From contig DASXAQ010000103.1 of the NCBI GenBank assembly GCA_036406615.1, forward strand, positions 1 through 64,000: DNA of 64,000 bases. Direction: 5' to 3'. Below the pieces are notes generated by a model. It ran no database searches. It was not told the origin of the DNA and saw only the letters and a list, made by a program, of their open reading frames with translations. Shown in pieces: positions 1 to 10,063 of this stretch (positions are counted from its first letter, which is position 1; each line of letters starts with the position of its first letter). Both the position numbers and the translations under genes were made by a program. The stretch comes from DASXAQ01 sp036406615. Its GTDB lineage: Bacteria > Actinomycetota > UBA4738.

Positions 1-100
<100 letters not shown>

Positions 101-257
101 CCCACGCACGCAGCCATCTCGGGGACTCGATTCCCCTCCGACCGCAACCGGCCGCGGCTGTTGACGCCGCAACCCCCACTCGCTCGCTGACGCTCGGCTC
201 GCGGGGGGCCCCCGGCGGCTACGCGCCGCGGCCCAGCGCGGAACGGAGGAGGGCCTG
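101..257 (+). promoter_or_regulatory. tuf-rpsJ intergenic leader
   Basis: 157 bases between tuf and rpsJ. A TTGACG at 161-166 could be a -35 element, but I see no convincing -10 at the right spacing. Bases 203-231 are extremely GC-rich, with a self-complementary G5C5 run and a short CGGCG/CGCCG stem, so the transcript could fold just upstream of the rpsJ Shine-Dalgarno (GGAGGAGGG, about 244-252). S10 operon leaders are autoregulated by L4 in some bacteria; whether this one is cannot be judged from sequence alone. Confidence 0.35.
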
Positions 258-566
258 ATGGCGGCGCCGAGGATTCGGATCAAGCTGCGGGCGTACGACC
301 ACGAAATACTCGACGCCGCGGCTCGCGACATCGTGGACCACGTCACGCGCACGGGGGCCAGGGTGGTGGGCCCGGTGCCGCTGCCCACGGAGCGTTCGAT
401 CTTCACGGTGATCCGCGGCCCCCACAAGGACAAGGACAGCCGCGAGCACTTCCAGATGCTCACGCACAAGCGGCTGATCGACATCGTCGACGCCACCTCG
501 AAGACGGTCCAGGAGCTCCAGCGCCTGAACCTGTCGGCGGGCGTCGACATCGAGATCAAGCTGTAG
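258..566 (+). CDS. rpsJ: 30S ribosomal protein S10
   Basis: 102 residues, the normal S10 length, with the typical [10 protein letters not shown] start and the conserved [25 protein letters not shown] end. S10 sits in the 30S head and also takes part in Nus-dependent antitermination. The ATG follows a strong GGAGGAGGG. It is the first gene of the S10 operon and lies 10 bases before rplC. Confidence 0.97.
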   Translation: MAAPRIRIKLRAYDHEILDAAARDIVDHVTRTGARVVGPVPLPTERSIFTVIRGPHKDKDSREHFQMLTHKRLIDIVDATSKTVQELQRLNLSAGVDIEIKL

Positions 567-576
567 AGGACGAACG

Positions 577-1239
577 ATGGCCGAGGCGAAGGGGATCCTG
601 GGGACCAAGCTCGGGATGACGCAGATCTTCACGGAGGACGCGCGCGCCGTGCCGGTCACCGTCATCCAGGCCGGTCCCTGCGTGGTCACCCAGATCAAGA
701 CCGCCGACCGCGACGGCTACGAGGCGATCCAGCTCGCCTTCGCCGAGGCTCGCCGCGAGAAGTCGTCCAAGCCCCTCGAAGGGCACTTCGAGAAGGCGGG
801 CGTCAAGCCGATGCGCCACCTGGTGGAGCTGCGCACCGACGCGGCCGGCTCGTTCTCCCTCGGCCAGGAGATCACCGTCGGCATCTTCGAGCCCGGCGAG
901 CACGCGGACGTCGTTGGCGTGTCGAAAGGCCACGGGTTTGCCGGGGTGATGAAGCGCCACGGCTTCGGCGGCCTGCGCGGCAGCCACGGCGTCGAGCGCA
1001 AGCACCGATCGCCCGGCGCCATCGGGGCCTGCGCCACGCCATCGCGCGTGTTCAAGGGCATGAAGATGGCCGGTCAGCTCGGCAACGAGCGCGTCACCGT
1101 CCTGAACCTCGAGGTCGTCGAGTCGGATCCCGAACGCCACCTGCTGCTGCTGCGCGGGGCGGTGCCCGGGCCGGCCGGCGGCCTGGTGATGGTGCGCGGC
1201 AGCGTGAAGTCGCCCGCGGCCAAGGCCAAGGGGCACTGA
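577..1239 (+). CDS. rplC: 50S ribosomal protein L3
   Basis: 220 residues starting [13 protein letters not shown], the L3 signature, with the internal GxxGSHGxxRxxRSPG-type loop that reaches toward the peptidyl transferase centre. L3 initiates 23S rRNA assembly. The stop codon overlaps the rplD start by one base (TGATG), which indicates translational coupling. Length is normal. Confidence 0.97.
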   Translation: MAEAKGILGTKLGMTQIFTEDARAVPVTVIQAGPCVVTQIKTADRDGYEAIQLAFAEARREKSSKPLEGHFEKAGVKPMRHLVELRTDAAGSFSLGQEITVGIFEPGEHADVVGVSKGHGFAGVMKRHGFGGLRGSHGVERKHRSPGAIGACATPSRVFKGMKMAGQLGNERVTVLNLEVVESDPERHLLLLRGAVPGPAGGLVMVRGSVKSPAAKAKGH

Positions 1240-2138
1240 TGGCCAGCGTCGACGTCCGCGATCCGGCCGGCAAGGTCCTGCGCGAGCGCGAGCTCCCCGG
1301 GGACTGGTTCGAGGCGCCGGTGAACGTCCCGCTGATGCACCAGGTGGTGACCGCGGCGCTGGCGTCGATCCGCGCGGGCACGCACGCCACCAAGGGCCGC
1401 GGGGACGTGGCCGGAGGCGGGCGCAAGCCCTGGCGTCAGAAGGGCACGGGCCGCGCCAGGCAGGGCTCGATCCGCGCGCCGCAGTGGACCGGCGGCGGCG
1501 TCGTCCACGGCCCGCACCCGCGCGATCACTCGGTGCGCGTCAACAAGAAGATGCGCCGCGCATCGCTTCGCTCCGCGCTGTCGGACGCGGTTTCCAGCGG
1601 CAAGCTCGCCGTCGTCGACGTGCTGGCGTTCGAGGAGGCCAGGACGAAGGACGCCGTGGACGTGCTGCGTGCGCTGGAGCTGCAGGGCAAGGTGCTCATC
1701 GTGCTGCCCGCCCCCGACGAGGTCACGGAGAAGTCGTTTCGAAACCTCTCGTCGGTCAAGGTGAGCTACCCGGGCAACCTGTCGACGTACGACCTCCTGT
1801 ACGCGGACCGCGTCCTGTTCACCGGCGGGGCGCTCGACGTGGTCACCGGCGAGAAGACGGCCCAGGAAGCGGCGGCGGATGCCGCCGCCGCGCCGCGCCG
1901 CGCCACCAGCCACGCCGGCGATGACGCCGGCCAGATCGAGGCGCCGATCGAACGCCCGCGCTCCCGCCGCCGGACGAAGGCCACGGCCGAGGCCGAGGAG
2001 CCCGAGGCCGATGAGGAGGGGTCGCACGCGGACTCGGCCGAGGCGGCCGCCGACGACGCCGACGCGGGGGCCGAGGACACCGACGCCGATGCGACGAACG
2101 CACAGGACGCCGACGAGGACGAGGAGGGTTCGAAGTGA
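1239..2138 (+). CDS. rplD: 50S ribosomal protein L4 with acidic C-terminal tail
   Basis: 299 residues against about 205-215 for ordinary L4. The core (residues 1 to about 210) has the conserved [21 protein letters not shown] loop region that lines the exit tunnel. From about residue 215 the protein continues as a low-complexity Ala/Asp/Glu tail with a short Arg-rich patch (RPRSRRRTK), ending EDEEGSK. The tail is in frame, without a stop, and runs up to the rplW start with a 4-base GTGA overlap, so it is part of the gene. L4 can autoregulate S10 operons in other bacteria; the role of the tail is unknown. Confidence 0.95.
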   Translation: MASVDVRDPAGKVLRERELPGDWFEAPVNVPLMHQVVTAALASIRAGTHATKGRGDVAGGGRKPWRQKGTGRARQGSIRAPQWTGGGVVHGPHPRDHSVRVNKKMRRASLRSALSDAVSSGKLAVVDVLAFEEARTKDAVDVLRALELQGKVLIVLPAPDEVTEKSFRNLSSVKVSYPGNLSTYDLLYADRVLFTGGALDVVTGEKTAQEAAADAAAAPRRATSHAGDDAGQIEAPIERPRSRRRTKATAEAEEPEADEEGSHADSAEAAADDADAGAEDTDADATNAQDADEDEEGSK

Positions 2139-2428
2139 AGAGCCCCCGCGACGTCATCATCCGCCCGGTCGTGTCGGAGAAGTCCTACGCCGGGCTCGAG
2201 CGCGGCGCCTACACGTTCTTGGTGGCGCCGACCGCGAACAAGACCGAGATCCGCGAGGCGATCCAGAAGATCTGGAACGTGCGGGTCCTGTCGGTCAACA
2301 CGATCAACCGCAAGGGCAAGGTCAAGCGCACGCGGGTCGGCTCCGGCAAGCGGCCCGACGAGAAGCGCGCCGTCGTGACGCTCGCCGAGGGCGACACGAT
2401 CGAGATCTTCGAGGCGAAGGGGCCGTAA
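2135..2428 (+). CDS. rplW: 50S ribosomal protein L23
   Basis: 97 residues with the L23 pattern ([10 protein letters not shown] near the N terminus, VRVLSVNT in the middle). L23 lies at the tunnel exit and docks trigger factor and SRP. The GTG start overlaps the rplD stop by 4 bases, and the TAA stop shares its last base with the rplB ATG. Confidence 0.96.
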   Translation: MKSPRDVIIRPVVSEKSYAGLERGAYTFLVAPTANKTEIREAIQKIWNVRVLSVNTINRKGKVKRTRVGSGKRPDEKRAVVTLAEGDTIEIFEAKGP

Positions 2429-3258
2429 TGGCGGTTCGCAAGTACAAGCCGACGACGCCGGGCCGCCGCGGCGCGAGCGCCCCGGACTTCAAGGAGATCT
2501 CGCGCGGGACGCCCGAGAAGTCGCTGGTCCGCCCGCTGCCCAAGCGCGCCGGCCGCAACGCGTACGGTCGCGTGACCACGCGCCACCAGGGCGGCGGCCA
2601 CAAGCGCCAGTACCGGCTGATCGACTTCCGGCGCAACAAGGACGGCGTCCCGGCGAAGGTCGCGTTCATCGAGTACGACCCGAATCGCACGGCCCGCATC
2701 GCCCTGCTGCACTACGCGGACGGGGAGAAGCGCTACATCCTGGCGCCGCGCGGCCTCGAGGTCGGCGACCGGCTGCAGTCCGGCCCGTCGGCCGACATCC
2801 GCCCGGGCAACGCGCTGCCGCTGGCGAACATCCCGGTCGGCACGATCGTGCACGCGGTGGAGCTGAAGGTAGGCGCCGGCGCCAAGATGGCGCGATCGGC
2901 CGGGACCGGCGTGCAACTGCTCGCCAAGGAGGCCGGCCGCGCGACCCTGCGCATGCCATCGGGCGAGATCCGCATGGTGGACGCGCAGTGCCGGGCTACC
3001 GTGGGCGAGGTCGGGAACGCCGAGCACGAACTTGTATCCTGGGGCAAGGCCGGCCGGAACCGGTGGCGCGGCAAGCGTCCTTCGGTGCGCGGCGTGGCCA
3101 TGAATCCCGTCGACCACCCCCTGGGTGGAGGCGAGGGCAAGTCCAGCGGCGGGCGGCATCCCACGAGCCCATGGGGCAAGCCGGAGGGCCGCACGCGCAA
3201 GCCGAAGTCGTCGGACCGGCTGATCGTGCGCCGCCGCGGAAAGAGGAGAGGTTCGTGA
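2428..3258 (+). CDS. rplB: 50S ribosomal protein L2
   Basis: 276 residues, normal for L2. It carries the conserved [17 protein letters not shown] motif, and the C-terminal [13 protein letters not shown] segment includes the conserved His near the peptidyl transferase centre. The ATG at 2428 is preferred over in-frame upstream codons because it starts [14 protein letters not shown], the usual L2 beginning. Confidence 0.97.
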   Translation: MAVRKYKPTTPGRRGASAPDFKEISRGTPEKSLVRPLPKRAGRNAYGRVTTRHQGGGHKRQYRLIDFRRNKDGVPAKVAFIEYDPNRTARIALLHYADGEKRYILAPRGLEVGDRLQSGPSADIRPGNALPLANIPVGTIVHAVELKVGAGAKMARSAGTGVQLLAKEAGRATLRMPSGEIRMVDAQCRATVGEVGNAEHELVSWGKAGRNRWRGKRPSVRGVAMNPVDHPLGGGEGKSSGGRHPTSPWGKPEGRTRKPKSSDRLIVRRRGKRRGS

Positions 3259-3271
3259 GCTGGGAGGCGCC

Positions 3272-3556
3272 ATGCCGCGCTCGGTGAAGAAGGGGCCGTT
3301 CGTCGACGAGCCCCTGATGAAGAAGGTCGAGGACATGAACCGCCGCGGCGACAAGCGGGTCATCAAGACGTGGTCGCGGCGATCCACGGTCGTGCCGGAG
3401 ATGATCGGGCACACGATCGCCGTGCACGACGGGCGCAAGCACGTGCCGGTGTTCGTGACCGAATCGATGGTCGGGCACAAGCTCGGCGAGTTCGCGGTGA
3501 CGCGGACGTTCCGCACGCACGGCCACCACACCGAGCGAAGCACGTCGCTCAAGTAG
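3272..3556 (+). CDS. rpsS: 30S ribosomal protein S19
   Basis: 94 residues: [18 protein letters not shown] at the start and the conserved [25 protein letters not shown] core. S19 is in the 30S head near S13. Normal length; 13 bases after rplB and 12 before rplV. Confidence 0.97.
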   Translation: MPRSVKKGPFVDEPLMKKVEDMNRRGDKRVIKTWSRRSTVVPEMIGHTIAVHDGRKHVPVFVTESMVGHKLGEFAVTRTFRTHGHHTERSTSLK

Positions 3557-3568
3557 GACGGGAACGGG

Positions 3569-3922
3569 ATGGAAGCGAAGGCAAGCGCGAAATACGTCCG
3601 GATCGCGCCGCGCAAGCTGCGGCGCTCCGTCGACCTGATCCGCGGCCGGCAGGTGGACGATGCCCGCCGCGTCCTTCGCCTGTCTCCGCTCGGGCCGAAC
3701 CACACGCTGGAGAAGGTGCTGAACGCCGCGGTCGCCAACGCCGAGCAGCGCCAGGCGATCCCGGAAAACCTGTTCGTGTCGCGAGCCTGGGTCGACGAGG
3801 GGCCGACGCTCAAGCGGTACCGGCCGCGCGCCTACGGGCGCGCCACGCAGATCCGCAAGCGCACGTCGCACGTCACGGTCGTGGTTCGCACGCTGGAAGA
3901 GGTGGTCGCGAGTGGGGCATAA
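3569..3922 (+). CDS. rplV: 50S ribosomal protein L22
   Basis: 117 residues. Contains the L22 [16 protein letters not shown] motif and the C-terminal beta-hairpin region that reaches into the exit tunnel ([10 protein letters not shown]). The last 11 bases overlap rpsC. Confidence 0.96.
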   Translation: MEAKASAKYVRIAPRKLRRSVDLIRGRQVDDARRVLRLSPLGPNHTLEKVLNAAVANAEQRQAIPENLFVSRAWVDEGPTLKRYRPRAYGRATQIRKRTSHVTVVVRTLEEVVASGA

Positions 3923-4778
3923 GGTCAACCCCTACGGGTTCCGGCTGGGGGTCATCTACCCCTGGAAGAGCAAGTGGTATGCGGGGCGTGACTTCGCCGA
4001 CCAGCTGCACCAGGACGTGCTGATCCGCAAGTACATCATGGGCAAGCTCACGCGCGCGGGCATCTCCAGCATCGAGATCGAGCGCAAGGGCGACCAGGTG
4101 CAGGTCTTCATCCGCACCGCGCGCCCCGGCATCGTGATCGGGCGCAAGGGCGCCGAGGTGGACCGGATCCGCAAGGACGTCGAGAAGATTACGGGCCGAC
4201 GCGTGGACGTGAAGGTCGAGGACATGAACCAGGCATCGAGCGAGTCGCGCCCGGAGACCGACGCCACGCTGCTGGCCCAGGGGACCGCCGAGCAGCTGGT
4301 CGGCCGGGTGTCCTTCCGGCGCGCGATGCGACGCGCCGTGCAGAGCGCGATGAAGGCCGGCGCGCTCGGCGTGCGCGTGCAGTGCTCGGGCCGCCTCGGC
4401 GGGGCGGAGATGTCGCGCCGCGAGTGGTATCGCGAGGGCCGGGTTCCGCTGCACACCCTTCGGGCGAAGATCGACTACGGCACCGCGGTCGCCAAGACCA
4501 CGATGGGCACGATCGGCGTGAAGGTCTGGGTCTACCACGGCGACGAGATCCCTCCGCAGGAGCAGCAGGTCGAACGCGCGCGGGCTCGCGCGCTGGCCGG
4601 CGGCCAGGGCGCGGGCGGCGCCTCCACGGGCGCGCTCATCACCGACTCCCGTGAGATGGAGGCGGGCGGCCCGGCGGTCCCGGCGGTGCCGGAGGCGCCG
4701 AAGGAGCAGCCCGGCCGTCCGCAGCAGCGCCGGCCCGGCGGCCGTCCCGGCCCCGGCCGTCCGCGAGGAAGGTCCTGA
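3912..4778 (+). CDS. rpsC: 30S ribosomal protein S3 with Gly/Pro-rich C-terminal extension
   Basis: 288 residues; the S3 core usually ends near 210-230. GTG start ([13 protein letters not shown]) overlaps rplV by 11 bases. The KH domain [19 protein letters not shown] is clear, as is the C-terminal domain ending near [17 protein letters not shown]. About 70 further residues are Ala/Gly/Pro/Arg-rich and end [16 protein letters not shown]3 forms part of the mRNA entry channel and its helicase site. Similar tails occur on some actinobacterial S3 proteins. Confidence 0.96.
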   Translation: MGHKVNPYGFRLGVIYPWKSKWYAGRDFADQLHQDVLIRKYIMGKLTRAGISSIEIERKGDQVQVFIRTARPGIVIGRKGAEVDRIRKDVEKITGRRVDVKVEDMNQASSESRPETDATLLAQGTAEQLVGRVSFRRAMRRAVQSAMKAGALGVRVQCSGRLGGAEMSRREWYREGRVPLHTLRAKIDYGTAVAKTTMGTIGVKVWVYHGDEIPPQEQQVERARARALAGGQGAGGASTGALITDSREMEAGGPAVPAVPEAPKEQPGRPQQRRPGGRPGPGRPRGRS

Positions 4779-4781
4779 CCG

Positions 4782-5204
4782 ATGCTGGCGCCGAAGAAGA
4801 TCAAGCACCGCAAGCAGCACCGGGGCCGGATGCGCGGCCGCGCCAAGGGCGGCACCGAGGTGCACTTCGGCGACTACGGCCTGCTCGCCCTGGAGCCGGG
4901 TTGGATCACCAACCGCCAGATCGAGGCGGCCCGTGTCGCGATGACCCGCCACATCCGCCGCGGCGGCAAGGTGTGGATCAACATCTTCCCCGACAAGTCG
5001 TACACGAAGAAGCCGGCCGAGACCCGCATGGGCTCGGGCAAGGGCAACCCGGAGGGCTGGGTCGCGGTCGTCAAGCCCGGACGCGTGATGTTCGAGCTGT
5101 CCGGGGTGACCGAGACCATGGCCCGCGAGGCCATCCTTCGGGCCGCCCACAAGCTGCCCATCAAGACGAAGTTCGTGACTCGCGCGGGAATGGAGAGCTC
5201 ATGA
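4782..5204 (+). CDS. rplP: 50S ribosomal protein L16
   Basis: 140 residues with [17 protein letters not shown] near the start and the conserved [20 protein letters not shown] segment close to the A-site tRNA elbow. Normal length. The ATGA overlap with rpmC is 4 bases. Confidence 0.97.
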   Translation: MLAPKKIKHRKQHRGRMRGRAKGGTEVHFGDYGLLALEPGWITNRQIEAARVAMTRHIRRGGKVWINIFPDKSYTKKPAETRMGSGKGNPEGWVAVVKPGRVMFELSGVTETMAREAILRAAHKLPIKTKFVTRAGMESS

Positions 5205-5569
5205 AGCCGGCCGAGCTCCGCGAGATGCCCGACGACGAGCTGATCGCGCGCATGGAGGACATGAAGGAGGAGCTGTTCAACCTCCGCTTCCAGATGGCGA
5301 CGGGCCAGCTGGACAACCCCATGCGGATCAAGCAGGTCCGCCACGACATCGCCCGGGTCATGACCGTGCTGCGCGACCGCGAGATCGTGGACCTCGACGT
5401 CCTGATGGCCCGCGCCGACGCCGAGGCCCTGGAGGAGCGCCGGGCGAAGATCGCCAGCGGCGAGCTGAAGGGCGTGTCGCTCGCCGAGGCCGCCGAGGAG
5501 CAGATCATCGAGTCGGAGGCCGCCGCCGGCGCCTCCGCCGTGCCGGACGAAGACGAGGAGCGGCCATGA
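5201..5569 (+). CDS. rpmC: 50S ribosomal protein L29 with acidic C-terminal extension
   Basis: 122 residues, about 50 longer than the usual 60-75. The L29 core is residues 1 to about 68 ([10 protein letters not shown]..., [23 protein letters not shown]). The rest is Ala/Glu-rich and ends PDEDEERP. The ATG at 5201 overlaps the rplP stop and the end overlaps the rpsQ start, so the extension is truly translated in this frame. L29 sits by L23 at the tunnel exit. Confidence 0.94.
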   Translation: MKPAELREMPDDELIARMEDMKEELFNLRFQMATGQLDNPMRIKQVRHDIARVMTVLRDREIVDLDVLMARADAEALEERRAKIASGELKGVSLAEAAEEQIIESEAAAGASAVPDEDEERP

Positions 5570-5862
5570 GCGCCGAGCAGGCCGGCACCGCCGGGAGCGC
5601 GACGGACGGCGGCCGCGGCGCGCGCAAGGTGCGCACCGGCGTGGTTGTGTCCGACGCCATGGACAAGACCGTGGTCGTTCGCATCGCGTCCTCGGTGCGC
5701 CATCCGCTGTACGGCAAGATCGTGCGCCGCTCCACCAAGCTCAAGGCCCACGACGAGGCCGGCGACGCGCACGTGGGCGACACGGTTCGCATCGCCGAGA
5801 CCCGTCCGCTGTCCAAGACCAAGCGCTGGCGCGTGGTCGAGGTCGTGGAGCGGGCCAAGTGA
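5566..5862 (+). CDS. rpsQ: 30S ribosomal protein S17
   Basis: 98 residues. After a short Gly/Ala-rich N-terminal stretch (about 20 residues), the OB-fold core follows: [18 protein letters not shown], then [21 protein letters not shown]17 binds 16S helices early in assembly. The ATGA overlap with rpmC is 4 bases. Confidence 0.96.
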   Translation: MSAEQAGTAGSATDGGRGARKVRTGVVVSDAMDKTVVVRIASSVRHPLYGKIVRRSTKLKAHDEAGDAHVGDTVRIAETRPLSKTKRWRVVEVVERAK

Positions 5863-5881
5863 GCGGACCCGGGGCGGCTCG

Positions 5882-6250
5882 ATGATCCAGCAGGAGACCC
5901 GGTGCAAGGTCGCGGACAACACCGGCGCGAAGGAGGTGCTGTGCATCCGCGTGCTGGGCGGCTCCGGCCGCCGCTACGCGGGCATCGGCGACGTCATCGT
6001 CGCGTCGGTGAAGGAGGCCCTTCCCGGCGGCGGCGTGAAGAAGGGCGAGGTCGTCAAGGCGGTCGTGGTGCGCACGGCGAAGGAGCGCCGGCGCCCCGAC
6101 GGCTCGTACATCAAGTTCGACGAGAACGCGGTGGTGCTGATCAACGATCAGCGCAGCCCGCGCGGGACCCGCATCTTCGGCCCCGTGGCGAGAGAGCTGC
6201 GCGAGAAGCGGTTCATGAAGATCATTTCGCTTGCGCCAGAGGTGCTTTGA
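5882..6250 (+). CDS. rplN: 50S ribosomal protein L14
   Basis: 122 residues, the exact family length, beginning [18 protein letters not shown] and ending in [11 protein letters not shown]14 forms an intersubunit bridge. The ATG at 5882 is chosen because it gives the invariant L14 N terminus. It lies 19 bases after rpsQ. Confidence 0.97.
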   Translation: MIQQETRCKVADNTGAKEVLCIRVLGGSGRRYAGIGDVIVASVKEALPGGGVKKGEVVKAVVVRTAKERRRPDGSYIKFDENAVVLINDQRSPRGTRIFGPVARELREKRFMKIISLAPEVL

Positions 6251-6251
6251 G

Positions 6252-6569
6252 ATGTCAACGGGCGTGAACATCCGCAAGGGCGACGAGGTCATGGTGATCG
6301 CGGGCAAGGACCGCGGTCGCACCGGCCGCGTCGTGAACGTGCTGCCACGCAAGAACCGGGTGATGATCGAGGGGATCGGCCGTGCCAAGCGCCACGCCCG
6401 GCCCTCGAAGAGGAACCAGCAGGGCGGCATCATGGACATCGAACTGTTCATCGACCTGTCGAACGTGCAGGTCGTGTGCAAGCACTGCGGCAAGCCCACG
6501 CGGGTGGGCCACCGCATCGAGGACGGCGTCAACGCCCGGATCTGCCGCCGGTGCGAAGGCGAGCTGTAG
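6252..6569 (+). CDS. rplX: 50S ribosomal protein L24 (zinc-binding form)
   Basis: 105 residues, KOW motif near the N terminus ([19 protein letters not shown]). The C-terminal half keeps two CxxC pairs (CKHC and CRRC about 25 residues apart), a zinc-site version of L24. The ATG at 6252, just after the rplN stop, gives [11 protein letters not shown]; an upstream in-frame ATG inside rplN would add eight unconserved residues. Confidence 0.96.
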   Translation: MSTGVNIRKGDEVMVIAGKDRGRTGRVVNVLPRKNRVMIEGIGRAKRHARPSKRNQQGGIMDIELFIDLSNVQVVCKHCGKPTRVGHRIEDGVNARICRRCEGEL

Positions 6570-6578
6570 GGAGCCGAA

Positions 6579-7289
6579 GTGACGGACCAGGACGACACGC
6601 AGATCGAAGCCGGCGAGGCACAGGTCGACGCGGCCGACGACGGCGCCGGATCCGGCGCCGCGGACGCGGGCGCGACGAAGGCCGCCAAGGCGCCGAAGCG
6701 CGCGCCCGAGCCTGCGCCGCCGCCGCGGCTGAAGCAGCGCTACCAGCAGGAGATCCTGCCCCGGCTCCAGCGGGAGCTCGAGCTGTCCAACCCGATGCGC
6801 GTGCCGCGCCTGGTCAAGATCGTCGTGAACATGGGCGTGGGCGAAGCCGTGCGGGACTCCAAGCTGCTGGACTCCGCCGTCGAGGACCTCGGGATCATCA
6901 CCGGCCAGAAGGCCGCCGTCACGAAGGCCCGCAAGTCCATCGCGAACTTCAAGCTGCGCGAGGGGATGTCGATCGGGGCGCGGGTGACGCTGCGGGGCGC
7001 CCGCATGTGGGAGTTCCTCGACCGCCTGCTGTCGACGGCGCTGCCGCGCATCCGCGACTTCCGCGGGCTGAACCCGCGCGCGTTCGACGGCCACGGCAAC
7101 TACACGCTGGGCGTCACCGAGCAGCTGATCTTCCCGGAGATCGACTACGACAAGGTCGCGAAGGTCCGCGGGATGGACATCACGATCGTGACGACGGCCG
7201 CCGACGACGACGAGGGGCGGGCGCTGCTGCGCGCGCTCGGGATGCCGTTCGCCGGCATGGAGGCCGTGAGCGCGGCCGCGGCCCGGTAG
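6579..7289 (+). CDS. rplE: 50S ribosomal protein L5 with acidic N-terminal extension
   Basis: 236 residues; ordinary L5 is about 180. GTG start. Residues 1 to about 47 are Asp/Glu/Ala-rich, then the core begins [16 protein letters not shown] and continues with [16 protein letters not shown] and the C-terminal [11 protein letters not shown]5 contacts 5S rRNA and the P-site tRNA. No better start near the core was found, so the long N terminus is accepted, but a shorter protein is possible. Confidence 0.93.
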   Translation: MTDQDDTQIEAGEAQVDAADDGAGSGAADAGATKAAKAPKRAPEPAPPPRLKQRYQQEILPRLQRELELSNPMRVPRLVKIVVNMGVGEAVRDSKLLDSAVEDLGIITGQKAAVTKARKSIANFKLREGMSIGARVTLRGARMWEFLDRLLSTALPRIRDFRGLNPRAFDGHGNYTLGVTEQLIFPEIDYDKVAKVRGMDITIVTTAADDDEGRALLRALGMPFAGMEAVSAAAAR

Positions 7290-7323
7290 GCTAGACGGCC
7301 CCGAAGACACCGAGGACAGACGA

Positions 7324-7509
7324 ATGGCGAAGAAGGCACTGGTCAACAAGCAGCGAGGGCGCGCCAAGTTCCGCGTACGCACGTACACGCGGTGCCGGCG
7401 GTGCGGGCGCCCCCGCGCCGTGCTTCGCCGGTTCATGCTGTGCCGGATCTGTTTCCGGGAGCTGGCCCACGCGGGCGAGATCCCGGGCGTCACGAAGGCG
7501 TCGTGGTGA
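7324..7509 (+). CDS. rpsZ: 30S ribosomal protein S14, zinc-type (S14Z)
   Basis: 61 residues with two CxxC pairs (CRRC, CRIC) forming a Zn ribbon, the short C+ form of S14. It starts MAKKALVNK after a GAGGACAG-type Shine-Dalgarno. Organisms with S14Z may also carry a longer zinc-independent copy elsewhere; none is in this window. Confidence 0.96.
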   Translation: MAKKALVNKQRGRAKFRVRTYTRCRRCGRPRAVLRRFMLCRICFRELAHAGEIPGVTKASW

Positions 7510-7513
7510 TCGC

Positions 7514-7912
7514 ATGGTCATGACCGATCCCATCGCCGACCTGCTCACCAGGATCCGCAACGCGAACATGGCGTACAAGCTGGACGTCGCGGTGCCCGGC
7601 TCAACGCTGAAGCGCCACGTGGTCGACATCCTGGCGCGCGAGGGCTTCGTCCAGGGCGTCGAGCAGGAGCAGGACGGCCCGCGCTCGACCATCACGGTGA
7701 CGCTGAAGTACGGCCCGAATCGCGAGCGCACGATCACCGGGATCAAGCGCGTGTCCAAGCCCGGCAAGCGCGTGTACGTGGGGCGCGACGAGATCCCGAA
7801 AGTGCTCGGCGGGCTCGGCATCGCCATCCTGTCCACCTCCCAGGGCGTCATCACCGACCGCCAGGCCCGCAAGCAGGGCGTCGGCGGCGAAGTCCTGGCC
7901 TACGTCTGGTAG
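7514..7912 (+). CDS. rpsH: 30S ribosomal protein S8
   Basis: 132 residues: [16 protein letters not shown] at the start, [31 protein letters not shown] at the end, both standard. In E. coli S8 is the spc-operon autoregulator. Starts at 7514 or at the second ATG (7520) are both plausible. Confidence 0.97.
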   Translation: MVMTDPIADLLTRIRNANMAYKLDVAVPGSTLKRHVVDILAREGFVQGVEQEQDGPRSTITVTLKYGPNRERTITGIKRVSKPGKRVYVGRDEIPKVLGGLGIAILSTSQGVITDRQARKQGVGGEVLAYVW

Positions 7913-7920
7913 CCAACGAG

Positions 7921-8466
7921 ATGTCGCGGATCGGCAAGCAGCCCATCGAGATCCCCTCCGGCGTGGAGGTGACGATCGACGGCACGCGCGTGGCCGTGAA
8001 GGGCCCGCGCGGCTCGCTGGAGCGCACCCTGCATGCGGACATGATCGTGCGCCGCGAGGACGGGACCGTGGTGGTGGAGCGCCCGAGCGACGAGCGGCTG
8101 CACCGCTCCCTGCACGGCCTCACCCGCACGCTCGTGGCCAACATGGTCCAGGGCGTGACCGACGGGTACGAGAAGCGGCTGGAGATCGTCGGCGTCGGCT
8201 ACCGCGCGGCCATGAAGGGCAACGACCTCGAGCTGGCGCTGGGGTTCTCGCACCCAGTGAACGTCGCCGCACCGTCGGGCATCGAGTTCGAGGTGCCGGC
8301 CCCCAACCGCATCACGGTGCGGGGCATCGACAAGGAGCTGGTCGGCGAGGTCGCGGCGAACATCCGCAAGATCCGAAAGCCGGAGCCGTACAAGGGCAAG
8401 GGCATCCGCTACGAAGGGGAGTACGTGCGAAAGAAGGCCGGCAAGGCCGCCAAGGGAGCCGCGTGA
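7921..8466 (+). CDS. rplF: 50S ribosomal protein L6
   Basis: 181 residues, normal length, starting [17 protein letters not shown] and carrying the C-terminal [22 protein letters not shown] signature. L6 lies near the sarcin-ricin loop. Its stop overlaps the rplR start by 4 bases. Confidence 0.97.
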   Translation: MSRIGKQPIEIPSGVEVTIDGTRVAVKGPRGSLERTLHADMIVRREDGTVVVERPSDERLHRSLHGLTRTLVANMVQGVTDGYEKRLEIVGVGYRAAMKGNDLELALGFSHPVNVAAPSGIEFEVPAPNRITVRGIDKELVGEVAANIRKIRKPEPYKGKGIRYEGEYVRKKAGKAAKGAA

Positions 8467-8810
8467 TGGCGGGCCAGCTCACCCGCGAGGCGCGCATCCG
8501 CCGCCACCGCCGCGTCCGGCGCAAGGTCTCGGGCACGTCGGAGCGCCCGCGCCTGGCCGTGTTCCGTTCGAACCGGCACATCTACGCGCAGCTCATCGAC
8601 GACGCGGCCGGCCGCACCGTGGCCTCGGCGTCGGACGAGAACGGAGCCGGCGACAAGACGGCGCGGGCCACGGCCGTCGGCAAGACCCTGGCCGAGCGCG
8701 CGAAGGCGGCCGGCATCGACCGCGCGGTCTTCGATCGCGGAGGACGCCTGTACCACGGCCGCGTGCGCGCGCTGGCCGAGGGGGCGCGTGAGGGAGGCCT
8801 GAGGATTTGA
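8463..8810 (+). CDS. rplR: 50S ribosomal protein L18
   Basis: 115 residues with [20 protein letters not shown] and the C-terminal [24 protein letters not shown] motif. Binds 5S rRNA. GTG at 8463 and ATG at 8466 are adjacent; either may be used. The GTGA overlap with rplF suggests coupling. Confidence 0.96.
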   Translation: MMAGQLTREARIRRHRRVRRKVSGTSERPRLAVFRSNRHIYAQLIDDAAGRTVASASDENGAGDKTARATAVGKTLAERAKAAGIDRAVFDRGGRLYHGRVRALAEGAREGGLRI

Positions 8811-9406
8811 GGCGGTACGACAGCGCAGCCGAGCGAAGCCCATACGAGGAGCGGGTGGTCTCGATCAACCGCGTCGCCAAGGTGGTCAAGGGCGGCCGGC
8901 GGTTCAGCTTCACGGCCCTGGTCGTCGTCGGGGACGGCGCCGGCCGGGTCGGCGTGGGTCACGGAAAGGCCAAGGAGGTGCCCACCGCCATCCAGAAGGG
9001 CGTCGAGGAGGCGAAGAAGGGGATGTTCGAGGTCCCGCTGATGGGCTCGACGATCCCGCACGAGGTGACCGGCGAGGACGGGGCCGGAAGGGTCCTGCTC
9101 AAGCCGGCCGCACCCGGGACCGGCGTCATCGCCGGCGGCCCGGTGCGGGCCGTGGTCGAGGCCGCCGGCATCAAGGACATCCTGTCGAAGTCGCTCGGCT
9201 CGTCGAACCCGATCAACATCGTGCACGCCGCCATCTCGGGCCTGCGCGACCTGAAGCGTCCGCACGAGATCGCGGTGCTTCGCGGGCGCGAGGTGCACGA
9301 GATCGCGCCGCGGCCGATGCTGGACGCCCTCGAGGAGGCGAAGGTCGCGAGCGCCGCCAAGCGCATCGAGCTCGGCCTGCAGGAGAACCCCGATGCCGAG
9401 GCTTAG
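8807..9406 (+). CDS. rpsE: 30S ribosomal protein S5
   Basis: 199 residues. TTG start overlapping the rplR stop (TTGA). Core motifs: [30 protein letters not shown] (dsRBD-like domain) and the C-terminal [29 protein letters not shown]5 contributes to mRNA unwinding and fidelity. An in-frame GTG at 8855 would cut into the conserved EERVV segment, so the TTG is preferred. Confidence 0.95.
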   Translation: MRRYDSAAERSPYEERVVSINRVAKVVKGGRRFSFTALVVVGDGAGRVGVGHGKAKEVPTAIQKGVEEAKKGMFEVPLMGSTIPHEVTGEDGAGRVLLKPAAPGTGVIAGGPVRAVVEAAGIKDILSKSLGSSNPINIVHAAISGLRDLKRPHEIAVLRGREVHEIAPRPMLDALEEAKVASAAKRIELGLQENPDAEA

Positions 9407-9578
9407 GATCACCCAGACGCGAAGCGTCATCGACCGGCCCAGGGAGCAGAAGGCGACGGTACGCGCCCTCGGGCTGCACCGGATCCGCGACTCCGTGGTC
9501 AAGGACGACCGGCCCGAGATCCGCGGCATGATCGAACGCGTCCGTCACCTGGTGTCGGTGGAGGAGGTCGACGCATGA
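9393..9578 (+). CDS. rpmD: 50S ribosomal protein L30
   Basis: 61 residues, typical bacterial L30: [28 protein letters not shown]. It overlaps rpsE by 14 bases and rplO by 4 bases. Confidence 0.95.
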   Translation: MPRLRITQTRSVIDRPREQKATVRALGLHRIRDSVVKDDRPEIRGMIERVRHLVSVEEVDA

Positions 9579-10021
9579 AGCTGCATCATCTGCGTCCGGC
9601 GAAGGGCTCGTCGCGCCCGCGCAAGCGCGTGGGTCGCGGCCGCGCGGCCGGCCAGGGCAAGACGGCCGGCCGTGGGACCAAGGGCTGGGGCGCCCGGCAC
9701 ACCCCGAAGCTCGGCTTCGAGGGCGGCCAGATGCCGCTGCAGCGCCGGGTCCCGAAGCTCAAGGGCTTCACCAACCCCAACCGCGTGGAGTTCGCCGTGG
9801 TCAACGTGCACCGGCTGGGGAACGCCTTCGACGCCGGTGCGGAAGTCACGCCTCAGTCGCTGCGCGACCGTGGTCTGGTCAAGGGGCGCCTGCCGGTGAA
9901 GATCCTCGGCCAGGGCGAGCTCGGGCACGCGCTGACCGTGCGCGCGCACGCCGTCTCCGGGACCGCGCGGGCGAAGATCGAGCAGGCTGGCGGCACCGTC
10001 GAGCTGCTGGGCGGACGGTAG
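9575..10021 (+). CDS. rplO: 50S ribosomal protein L15
   Basis: 148 residues. Basic Gly-rich N terminus (RPRKRVGRGRAAGQGKTAGRGTKG) and the FEGGQMPLQRRVPKLKGF motif are diagnostic. L15 is a late assembly protein of the 50S. Ends 42 bases before secY. Confidence 0.97.
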   Translation: MKLHHLRPAKGSSRPRKRVGRGRAAGQGKTAGRGTKGWGARHTPKLGFEGGQMPLQRRVPKLKGFTNPNRVEFAVVNVHRLGNAFDAGAEVTPQSLRDRGLVKGRLPVKILGQGELGHALTVRAHAVSGTARAKIEQAGGTVELLGGR

Positions 10022-10063
10022 ACTGAGGGGGCTCGTCGGCCCGAATCCGGAGGCAGCCGTCAG